Assembly (NCBI GenBank): GCA_029204225.1
Contig: CM055107.1
Location: 23,206,678-23,270,677, forward strand
Length of the DNA stretch: 64,000 nt
Direction of reading: 5' to 3'
DNA from: Diphasiastrum complanatum
Lineage: Eukaryota > Streptophyta > Lycopodiopsida > Lycopodiales > Lycopodiaceae
Positions 23,043 to 32,270 of the stretch are shown here, one piece after another. A model generated the notes under the pieces. The model saw nothing but the letters and a program-made list of their open reading frames with translations, did no database searches and had not been told where the DNA came from. Within the stretch, counting starts at the first letter, position 1. Each line of letters begins with the position of its first letter. A program made the position numbers and the translations under genes.

Positions 23043-23401
23043 GCGAGAGCTGTATTCTCAAGTCAGCTCTTCTCCGTCCGTCAGTGCTCGTAACTCTTCA
23101 AGATGGTCCTCCATTATAGTCAGAGGTGTACTTCCAACAGATTATCGCCTCAATCCTTTTTATATTTGAAGCTCTCCCTTCTGTCAGCCGGGCCCCACAG
23201 CTCTCTTTTCTTCTTTATTAAATCAGCTTCAATGAAAATATCCCTTCCTCAAACTTAGCACGCCCACATCACCTGAGAGCCAAGTAGGAACCAGGTCATT
23301 TGTGTCCAAGCAAGCACACGACAAACGGAACATACCAACCAAAGCAAACACAGAGGATCCCTCTCAAGCCACAAACCCCCCCTGAGACCGGACGTAGGAT
23401 C

Positions 23402-23947
23402 TTTGCCTAGCCGCGCCCACACAAATCTATCACAGAATTAGCCCACGGGGAAACATCCATCCAACCATCCGTGCTTTAACCATTAAGCAGCACATTGCCT
23501 CAGTCACGCCCCACCACTTTTTGGTCGATAGCCCTTATAGCTAAACGATCGGCAGCTATCCCGCACCGGCAGCTAACCACCCATGCTTTACACCCGAATT
23601 CGAGCAGCATCTCTGTATCAATGGTTAACCCATACAGTTCGAATATGTCGCCCCGCACCCCACAAGGTACAGACCGTGCTTTCACCTACCTAGGCAGCAC
23701 TTTGCCTCATCCGTCCTACGTGCAGACAGCGCCAGGCCCGAACCGCGAGAACTGACCGTGCTTACACCTCGAGGGCAGCACTTTGACTCATCAAGTCCCC
23801 CGTTCTGCCGACCACCCCGACCGTGGACGCACCCGTGCTTACACTGTGGGCAGCTCCTTGCGCAACGGTTGTCCTGGCAAATCCCAAAAACGTGGCCATC
23901 CCTGTGAGACTTGCGTAGCTGACCGGCTAGTCGGCTCTGATACCACA
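23402..23947 (-). promoter_or_regulatory. Family B leader with primer-binding site
   Basis: The primer-binding site TGGTATCAGAGCC is at 23945-23933 (minus), followed by about 530 bp of leader nearly identical to the family A leader (14187-14733). It contains several spaced copies of a motif like CCGTGCTT.CACC...GGCAGCAC.TTG (plus-strand reading). Its conservation in both families, while the LTRs diverge, suggests cis signals such as packaging or dimerisation. That role is inference. Confidence 0.7.
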
Positions 23948-24868
23948 TGTTGCGCCGGCGCCTCAAAGGGCGCTGGGACTTGAGCGGTTTCCCCAACACG
24001 CGCTTAAGTCTAACATTCATCCATCATGCACTTACATAAAAGCCAACTCAGAAACGTAACAAGCTTAACCATTCAGACTTAGGAAAACTGGAATCCCAAC
24101 CAACTCGAAAGCCAACTCAGAATCCGTCCCCAAAAGGTAACCAAAGGCAAAGACAAGCCACACATGAAATCCAAGGCATAGTGGTCGCCAAACTGACCAA
24201 TTGGCATAGCGGCAAGCCCCATGTCGAGGACAAGGACCCTTAGGCGCCAGCGACGCAAAAAGGTTGTAGTAAGGGTCCTTCCACTTGGACCAGTCCCGGA
24301 GGCGAAACCGAAATGGTAATCATCCCCAAGGATCAACTTTATTAGATTTTGGTAGAGGTTACATTCATACATAGACTGACCGGTCTCGGGGCCACCAACA
24401 CGTGCTGGGCATTGTGCCTGGCTCGTGCTGGTAGAGGGAGCTGAGACCTGGCGACTGGATTCCTGGCGCTGGTTGAGCTGCCCAAGTTTCTGTCTGCCGG
24501 ACTCCCCCTATAGTTCTGCTGTGATTCGGCGCACCCCCTCTGGTTTGAAACATAGTGCTTTCTGGTAAAGCACGCTTTTTAGGACTTAGTTTTTATTTTG
24601 CTGATTAAGCATGGCAAGCCTGGCAGAATCAGTCTGGCTCCCGGACATGGGTCCCGGGAGCCGTCCTGGCGGCCGAATCAACCTGCTTTCCTGACTAGGC
24701 CATGACTCGAGCTCCAGAGCTAGCTCATGACTTTGTGACTACTTGACTGGCTCACCACAGGTCGGAGGCTCAGTCCTTGACATTCTAACTTGCTCTCGGA
24801 CCTTAGGGAGTGTCACCCCTTTGAGTCTTACAGGGCACGCTGGGTGCACCCAAGTCAGCTTTACAACA
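23948..24868 (-). repeat. Family B 5' LTR
   Basis: 921 bp, the same length as the 3' LTR and nearly identical to it. It is bordered outside by the GCCTC target duplication and inside by the primer-binding site. Confidence 0.92.
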
Positions 24869-26016
24869 GCCTCCCTCCCCATATGTGTATATGTATCTGT
24901 CTAGGCCTGCCCACATGAGTAGCCATTTCTTAGTAGTTCGTGGCTGGGCAGTGTTGTAAAGCTATCTTTACAAGCTTTACTTCCGGCGCCATCGGCGCCA
25001 GCTATGTCCCAGGCGCCAGCAGCGCCCCTGCTGCTCCCGGCGCCGCTCCCGGCGCCACTGTGACCAGAATCCAGCCGGCGCCAAGTTCCTATGGCTGAAA
25101 ATCTTTGATCGGTTCTAGCGAAGTCCAGAGAGCTCAGATCGATGTGCAATCACCTCACACGATCTAGGCATGATTAAAGGAAGCCTGGGGATCAATAAAA
25201 TCTAGAGAGAGAAAATGACTTTCTAGAAGGAGAAAATCCTAGAGAGAATAACGTGCTTTACGAGCTTGGGTAGAGTGCTTGGTATGAGGGGGGGTGCCGA
25301 ATCACACCAATACTATAGGGGAGTGCAGGTTGCGACTCAGGGCGAGCTCCAACCAAGTTCTTTGGACAAAAAGCCTTTCCAACACTTTGCTTCCCATCTG
25401 CTAGGATTATGGCTCGATCCAACTTGTTGCCAATCTCTGAAGAGGATCCTAGTCTTTTTCCCCTTTGAATAAAAACCCAACTGATACTGGATATCACCCA
25501 TGCTCAGTGAGTTTCAGTTCCGAAGGTGGCCGTCCCAAAATGAAGACCAACTGCTCCATAGAAGATCTCCCCTGAAATGGCCCTTTCCAACTTTTGACTT
25601 CCTGCTTGCGTCTGGTGGGTGTTGTCGCGAATGAAACTAACCCAAGAAACAGGCTAGCCATCCATCCTTTGCAAACATTGAGTCGTTTCGTTGTCGTTCA
25701 CGTGTGAGTACTTGAACTGCAAATCCGCCCCACAGATTTTGTAGTCCTCTTTGTTTGATGGTATCAGCCTTCAAAAGAAAAGGTTCCTTCTCGAGCCATC
25801 AGCTCCTTGTATCACAAGCAATCATGCAAACCAGGCAAAGCACGAGTACTAAGACTCCCCACGAATACATACAAGTAAGACACTCAGGCAGGTTTACTAA
25901 CAAGTAACAAAGACAAGGTCCCCCTTTGAGATGGTCCTGCCAACGGACCTTTGCCTGGCCGCGCCCATACAAATCGATCACAGAATCAGCCCACATAGGA
26001 CACCCCTCCAACCATC

Positions 26017-26640
26017 CGTGCTTTCACCATTAAGCAGCACATTGCCTCAGTCACGCCCCACCACTTTTTGGTCGATAGCCCTCATAGCTAAACGATCGGC
26101 AGCTATCCTTGAATATACCACCCCCGTGGACGCACCCGTGCTTTCACCGTCAGGCAGCACATTGCCTCAGTAACGTCCCCACCAAATCTAGTCGATAGCC
26201 CTTATAGCTAAACGATCGGCAGCGTACCCCCCAATCGTGGACGCACCCGTGCTTTCACCGTTAGGCAGCACATTGCCTCAGTAACGCCCCCACAAAATTT
26301 GGTCGATAGCCCTTATAGTTAAACGAATGGCAGCTATCCTTGAATATACCACCCCCGTGGACGCACCCGTGCTTTCACCGTTAGGCAGCACATTGCCTCA
26401 GTAACGCCCCCACCAAATTTAGTCGATAGCCCTTATAGCTAAACGATCGGCAGCATACCACCCAAATCGTGGACGCACCCGTGCTTTCACCGTTAGGCAG
26501 CACATTGCCTCAGTAACGCCCCCACCAAATTTGGTCGATAGCCCTTATAGCTAAACGAACGGTGGTCATCGTGAATATGTCACCCCGCACCCCACAAGGC
26601 ACAGACCGTGCTTACACCATCCTAATGGCAGCACATTGCC
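26017..26640. repeat. Minisatellite of about 111-127-bp units in the family A leader
   Basis: CGTGCTTTCACC...AGGCAGCACATTGCCTCAGT recurs starting near 26017, 26137, 26248, 26368, 26480 and, more diverged, about 26607. Each is followed by GTCGATAGCCCT.ATAG.TAAACGA. Copy 1 of family A and the family B leader have only one full unit and several shorter relatives, so this copy shows expansion of a leader motif. Confidence 0.85.
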
Positions 26641-26879
26641 TCATCTGTCCTACGTGCACACGGCACCAGGCCCGAACCGCGGAAACTGACCGTGCTTACA
26701 CCTCAAGGGCAGCACTTTGACTCATCAAGCCCCCGTCCTGCCAACCACCCCGACCGTGGACGCACCCGTGCTTACACTGTGGGCAGCACCTTGCACAACA
26801 GTTGTCTTGATGAACCCCAAACTGTGGCCATTTCCGTGAGATTCGCATAGCTGACCGGCCAGTCGGCTCTGATACCACA

Positions 26880-28125
26880 TGTAGCGCAGGCATCCCAAAG
26901 GGAGCCGGGAACCACGACTTAGCTTCCCAGCCTTCAACTCTTGCCATCCAAACCCACTTGACATACAAGCAGCCAACTCGCCAACAACGATCAGACTTAA
27001 CCAACTTGAAGTTCCGAAAACCAACATTGAGATCCAACCTGGCGCCATGCCAGATCGGGGGTCCCGACGTGGGTGACTTCCCTCCAAGCAAGCCGCCCGA
27101 CATACATCAAACTTAACCAACTCGAAGCTTCGTTACAAACGAGTAACATCCATTCCAAGCAAGCGGTCTGACTTACATCAGACTTAACCAACTGAAAGCT
27201 TCGTCACGAGCGCTGGAAGCCAACCTGGCGCCACGCCAGACTGGACAGCCATAAACAGGTAACATCCACCAAAGCAAGCCATCCAACTCAGCCGACAGGT
27301 TAGAGCCCGTTCCCCAAGAGCTTAACCCATTCACGTTCATGCAAGGAACACTCAGAACCACAAGCCGCGACAGATATGGAAACAACCAGTTCTTGGACCA
27401 AATGGTCCCGACAGCATACCGCTGGCGCCACGGACCGAATGGTCCCGACGGCATACCGTTGGCGTCCCGGGATACGACCCTCAGCTATGTGCCAAGTTAA
27501 AAATTTTGAAAGCGGCCTTACAACTGGCGCTTTTACCGAACACTGAAACCCAGAAGGTAATCAGAGTCAGTTTGAGGAAAATCCCACTTTATTGATAAAT
27601 TTGAGAAGGTTACATTTCAAGTGTGTGACCGACCCTAGTCTCCGGGGCGCTAGCATGCCAAGGCGAGAGCCATGACAACATTCCAGCAAGGGAGGCTGAG
27701 ACTTGGTTGGAGCTCGCCCTGAGTCGCAACCCGCACTCCCCTATAGTATTGGTGTGATTCGGCACCCCCCCTCATACCAAGCACTCTACCCAAGCTGGTA
27801 AAGCACGTTTTTCTCTCTCTAAGATTTTCTCTTTTCTAGAAAGTCATTTTCTCTCTCTAGATTTTATTGATCCCCAGGCTTCCTTTAATCATGCCTAGAT
27901 CGTGTGAGGTGATTGCACATCGATCTGAGCTCTCTGGACTTCGCTAGAACCGATCAAAGATTTTCAGCCATAGGAACTTGGCGCCGGCTGGATTCTGGTC
28001 ACAGTGGCGCCGGGTGCGGCGCCGGCGCCGTTGGCGCCGCGAGCAACAGTGGCGCTGCTTGCGCCGGGGACATAGCTGGCGCCGATGGCGCCGCAAGTAA
28101 AGCTTGTAAAGGTAGCTTTACAACA
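26880..28125 (-). repeat. Family A LTR, complete, inside the rearranged copy
   Basis: 1246 bp, longer than the 1199-bp LTR of copy 1, partly through extra GGCGCC-rich units at about 27983-28100. The 740 bp from 26880 to 27629 is the inverted partner of 28126-28866. Confidence 0.85.
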
Positions 28126-28871
28126 GTCACACACTTGAAATGTAACCTTCTCAGATTTATCAATAAAGTGGGATTTTTCTCAAACTGACTCTGATTACCT
28201 TCTGGGTTTCAGTGTTTGGTAAAAGCGCCAGTTGTAAGGCCGCTTTCAAAATTTTTAACTTGGCACATAGCTAAGGGTCGTATCCCGAGACGCCAGCGGT
28301 ATGCCGTCGGGACCATTCGGTCCGTGGCGCCAGCGGTATGCTGTCGGGACCATTTGGTCCAGGAACTGGTTGTTTCCATATCTGTCGCGGCTTGTGGTTC
28401 TGAGTGTTCCTTGCATGAACGTGAATGGGTTAAGCTCTTGGGGAACGGGCTCTAACCTGTCGGCTGAGTTGGATGGCTTGCTTGGGTGGATGTTACCTGT
28501 TTATGGCTGTCCAGTCTGGCGAGGCGCCAGGTTGGCTTCCAGCGCTCGTGACAAAGCTTTCAGTTGGTTAAGTCTGATGTAAGTCAGACCGCTTGCTTGG
28601 AATGGATGTTACTCGTTTGTAACGAAGCTTCGAGTTGGTTAAGTTTGATGTATGTCGGGCGGCTTGCTTGGAGGGAAGTCACCCACATCGGGACCCCCGA
28701 TCTGGCATGGCGCCAGGTTGGATCTCAATGTTGGTCCTCGGAAGGTTAAGTCTGATCGTTGTTGGCGAGTTGGCTGCTTGTATGGCAAGTGGGTTCGGAT
28801 GGCAAGAGTTGAAGGCTGGGAAGCTAAGTCGTGGTTCCCGGCTCCCTTTGGGATGCCTGCGCTACAGGCAG

Positions 28872-29181
28872 CTACACCCATGAACTGAAGTGCTAGAAAG
28901 TAGCCCACAAATTTCACCATTTGGGGCACTAGTTCCTGGTTGCACAGCCAGGAATTGGGTGCTTCATGTGGCCAGGATCTCAGCGTGCCCATATGAGGTT
29001 ATTTTGAGCCAATTTCTGGCTGTGTACCCAAGATTTGGGTGCCTCGGCCAACCAGTTCCTGGCTGTGCAAAGAAGCAGTTCCTGGCTGTGCAATCACAGC
29101 CAGGGATTGGAGTGCCAGGAACTGGCACACAAATTTGCCCCATGCGGGCAAATGCCAGTTTCCTACTTTAGTTCATGTGTG

Positions 29182-29220
<39 letters not shown>

Positions 29221-30340
29221 CACATGTCGGAGGCTGCCAGCAATGGTTGCCTTTGGTGGCAGCCTCCAAAATGTGGGGCAGGCCACAAGTCGGAGGTAGA
29301 GTGTTACATCCGACCTATGTGTCATCATCTGATTGGGCATGTTTCCCAGATGCTGGCCTGCCTCTGGACGTTGACTTTTTCACATCTAGAAGCAAAGCCA
29401 ATTTTAAGAATATTCCCTCCTACTCCTCCATGTGGCCCTACCTTCTCTCTCCAATTGTCCTATATGTAAGTGGCTCTTCTCTATTGGAAAGAGGAGTTTC
29501 CACCAAATTGTCAACAAGTGTAGCCTGCCCATAAATAGCCATAATTATAGGGCTGTACAATGAACCTTTACTTAGTCGTGATTACTTGGCTTTATGTTGA
29601 AAAGCCTCACTACATACAAACCACGATTGTAAAACAACCGTAAGGTTACAAGGCTCTATGGTGGAAAAGTACGCCTAAGTGATGACTCGCAAATATTCGT
29701 ACAAGCCTGTAAAACAGTCGTGAGCATAAGAAGTCGTAAAGTCTAGCATACAATCATGAGGTCACGGGGCTTTACGATTAGTCAGTCGTAGTCAATACAA
29801 GTGTTAGAACCGTAAGATGTCAGTAACGTTGACTGATCATTAAGTGTGGTAGTTGAAGTACAAAGTACCTCTTGTACTTAACAATCCAAGAGTACATTCT
29901 CTAGGACAAAGTAGCTATCATTAAGGTAGTGGCTCATTTAATGATAAAACCAAAGAAAAAAATCACTATATAAGTGTTGTTTACAATAAACGTGGCATGT
30001 TTCTCGGAGGCGTATAGTTACATAAACTCTGGCCAATTTTTGTAATTTCTTTTTCTTTAATAAAAAGTTTTATGGTACATTACGAAGTGGGGATCTTGTG
30101 CTCACATAAATGTGTTGTTTATTATATTCTTGTAGCGTAAACTGTTAATGGTTAAAAGGTTCAAAATATGGTTGTGCCTGGTATTATTCATAATTTATGC
30201 CCACGTAGAAAGGCAGAACCCTGGCCAACTCCTTGTTTTCAACATGGTATAGATGCTTTGTAAAATCTATCGACAACGAAACTTTTATCAAGTGAAAATA
30301 GCTAGAGAACTGTATTCCTTGACATTAAAATTGTAGAATA
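28872..30340. other. Unassigned stretch with CT microsatellite
   Basis: 28890-29120 contains repeated CAGTTCCTGGCTGTGCA-like phrases. A (TC)n tract is at 29185-29218. From 29540 on the sequence is AT-rich. A possible Copia LTR tail (AATAAA near 30057 and a degenerate TGGTAT-type priming site near 30245) precedes the gag fragment below. No host gene is supported. Confidence 0.4.
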
Positions 30341-30343
30341 CAG

Positions 30344-30485
30344 ATGGAGCAACCTCCCTCCAATGGATAGATTTGGAGGGGAGTACTTCTCCTTATGGAA
30401 ATATAAAATGCAATATGTTTCGTACACCAAGGATTATGGGCGGTCATCACCGGACAAGACTTGAAGCTGGAAGCAGATACTTCTA
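30344..30485 (+). pseudogene. Fragment of a Copia-type gag N-terminus
   Basis: Reading two plus frames gives DRFGGEYFSLWKYKMQYV and then HQGLWAVITGQDLKLEADT, the start of a Copia Gag (the usual form is F.G.NYSLWK.KM followed by L...GLW..I.G). A frame change separates them and the remainder of Gag is missing. Confidence 0.5.
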
Positions 30486-30550
30486 ATATATAGTGTTTTT
30501 ATACAATGCTTGATTTATGATATTTTGTTGCAGTTGAATCGGACTACGTA

Positions 30551-31015
30551 ATGGATGGATTTACCTACAGAGCTTTAGGAAGGTCATGTCTTTTGAAACA
30601 AAGACATTTTATATCTCTTGTTGATATTCCTAAGAAAGAAGAGTTCTTGAAAGCTCTTTACAATGAAATACTCAATTGTGATGATCATTGCAAACAAATA
30701 GAAAACAAGAATTTGAATTCAAATATTGACGAGAATTCAGATGAAGTTGTTGGCTTTTTTAAAGAAGAGGCTAAGGCGCTTATGCAACAAGTTGTAGTAC
30801 AAAGAGATGTCTTTGATGAAGCCGAGGAGGAGGAAGTCGCATCTTTTGACGTTATGCAACAAGTTGTAACACAAAAGGATGCCTTTGATGAAGTCGAAGA
30901 GGAAGAAGTCGCATCTTTTGATGTTTTAAATCAGAATGAAAATTTCTTAATGGATATTCTCAGAGGAGCAAATGTTAATGAAAACAATGATGATGAGAAT
31001 ATTATGGGTAAATAA
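30551..31015 (+). CDS. Acidic protein with an internal repeat, possible exon
   Basis: A 154-codon open frame with no recognised domain. Residues about 78-100 and 103-125 are tandem copies of a unit like MQQVV.Q.D.FDE.EEEEVASFDV. The C-terminal 80 residues are strongly acidic. A GTAAAT at about 31003-31008, just before the stop, could be a splice donor, which would make this an exon linked to the downstream phosphatase-like frame. I could not build a frame-consistent join. It follows a Copia gag fragment, so it may also be transposon-related. Confidence 0.35.
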   Translation: MDGFTYRALGRSCLLKQRHFISLVDIPKKEEFLKALYNEILNCDDHCKQIENKNLNSNIDENSDEVVGFFKEEAKALMQQVVVQRDVFDEAEEEEVASFDVMQQVVTQKDAFDEVEEEEVASFDVLNQNENFLMDILRGANVNENNDDENIMGK

Positions 31016-31184
31016 TGAAATGCAAGATTTCATAGTGTTTAAGTTTTTCATATAGTAGGAAAAGAAGGGGTCCAACCATGTTTCACTCCCCTTCACCCTA
31101 GATTACTACTTATATGTGACTTAGTTCATTTGTAATAAAGTTTTTGGAGTTATGAGATTTATACACATTTTGAGGCTTCTCTCT

Positions 31185-31700
31185 CTATTCGAGTTTTGTT
31201 TTCTCTCTTTACCTGGTGAGATAGGCACATGCTGCTTGGAGCTGCTGGTCATTGATGGCTTCCACTCTGTACCCATTCTTATTCTTCCACTTGGTCACAG
31301 AGGGATCGATGTACTTGAAGTATGTCGTTTGCTCTATCTTGTGGAGTGTCCTTGAGACATCATTTGGTCCTCGCGGAAACCCATAAGGTTGCAAGTCGGC
31401 TACCGCAAAAGATACGTTATAAACATAATCATACTTAGTTTTTTGTTTGACAAGTCTCCACACATGTGAGTGTACTTGTATGATTGACTTATGCATGATT
31501 TTTTGTTTGACAAGTCTCCACACGTGTGAGTGTACTTGTATGATTGATTTATGCATGATTTTTAGTGCTCTTACCTTAGATTGATGGAATAGATCTTGAT
31601 TTTCAATCTATGTATGATCTATGTGCAATCACCACATCTTAGGAGATCAAAATCACACTTTGTGGCATTCCTACACGTGTGGAATTCAACACAGTAGGCT
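31185..31700. repeat. Copia-type LTR fragments with a 60-bp tandem repeat
   Basis: The stretch CTCCACAC.TGTGAGTGTACTT...ATGCATGATTTTTAGTGCTCTTACCTTAG...GATCTATGTGCAATCACC...CATCTTAGGAGATCAA is also seen at about 55055-55195, and parts resemble 63060-63320, where a real primer-binding site follows. Within it, 31441-31500 is repeated at 31501-31560. The minus strand of 31209-31430 also reads as an unrecognised protein fragment (FPRGPNDVSRTLHKIEQTTY). Confidence 0.5.
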
Positions 31701-31828
31701 GTATTATTTGTGACATACTATCGATATAAGATTTTCAATATTATATGATACGTTTGAAAAAACTTTAATTATTTCCTATGTTGTTTTGAGTTTAATTTCA
31801 ACTTTGTATGTTTGTGTTTGTTTGATAG

Positions 31829-32178
31829 TATTTTCAAAAGCTCAAGGTCGACTTGCATCAAGTAATCCATATGCTCAAGGTGATTATGCTCTTCGTTATT
31901 TGAATAAAAAAAATATAGGGGAGACTTTAAATTCTAGCTTTGAAAAAGCTAAAATTGGATTTTGTTACAAATATAAACCACCTGAAGGAAAGATACCACA
32001 TCGTCCCTATGCATATTCAAAAACTATTGTAGAGCTTAAATTTTTTTGGACAATGTGGATTGTAAATCTGTCAACGAATTTGATACTTTATAGAATAAAA
32101 TGCTGTGAACTTTTTTTCGATCTGTATGAAATTTCTTCTTATTGTAAATTATCAATATTTCAAATTATTGAGGTATAA
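31829..32178 (+). other. Possible exon, unrecognised
   Basis: After an acceptor-like TTTGATAG the frame reads SKAQGRLASSNPYAQGDYAL and continues through YKYKPPEGKIPHRPYAYSK before becoming hydrophobic and low in information. The first 60 residues look coding. It lies between the acidic frame and the phosphatase-like frame, and could be part of the same gene. Confidence 0.3.
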
Positions 32179-32270
32179 AAATTACTATAAATTTTGGAGA
32201 TATATTTTAGTAAGTCACACATGATTTTTTAGTATGTGAACTTTTTGGTATTGCAGGATTGGAACTATCA

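Larger units (their letters stand above)
18227..23401. repeat. 2.59-kb tandem duplication carrying gag
   Basis: Unit 1 is 18227-20813 and unit 2 is 20814-about 23401, each opening with TTACTTTATTAGCATGAAAG (minus-strand AATAAA) and including the complete gag-protease frame plus its 5' leader part. The units differ by visibly more substitutions than the two LTRs do, so the duplication should be older than this insertion. Confidence 0.9.
16553..24868 (-). mobile_element. Gag-only LTR retrotransposon (TR-GAG type), family B, full insertion
   Basis: Both LTRs are 921 bp (16553-17473 and 23948-24868) and differ at only about eight positions by eye. The insertion is flanked by a perfect 5-bp target duplication, GCCTC (16548-16552 and 24869-24873). 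On the minus strand the order is: 5' LTR, primer-binding site 23945-23933, leader to about 23402, gag copy (proximal), gag copy (distal), a 474-bp tandem repeat, a purine tract (AACGAGGGGAGGA) and the 3' LTR. No reverse transcriptase, RNase H or integrase is present, so it is non-autonomous. Elements of this type are known in plants as TR-GAG. The tandem gag arrangement is unusual. Confidence 0.92.
24952..28866 (+). mobile_element. Rearranged family A insertion: LTR pieces around an inverted element, with target duplication
   Basis: The insertion is bounded by GGCAG on both sides (24947-24951 and 28867-28871). It starts with about 405 bases corresponding to LTR positions 1-425 in plus orientation (24952-about 25356). 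It then switches to family A internal sequence in minus orientation (about 25357-26879, ending in a primer-binding site at 26877-26865), then a complete minus-orientation LTR (28125-26880, 1246 bp). It ends with LTR position about 497 to the end in plus orientation (28126-28866, ending GCGCTACA). The outer pieces together make one nearly complete LTR, missing about 70 bp. This is either an element inserted into an LTR of its own family with loss of sequence, or a product of aberrant reverse transcription integrated once. Confidence 0.82.

Noticed and set aside
26017-26640. CRISPR-like array suggested by regularly spaced repeats
   Set aside because: Units are 111-127 bp, repeated over their whole length, inside a plant LTR-element leader. 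There are no short repeats with unique spacers.
29035-29469. 144-codon plus frame with a serine-leucine run
   Set aside because: Its length depends on reading through the CT microsatellite at 29185-29218, which is open in all frames.
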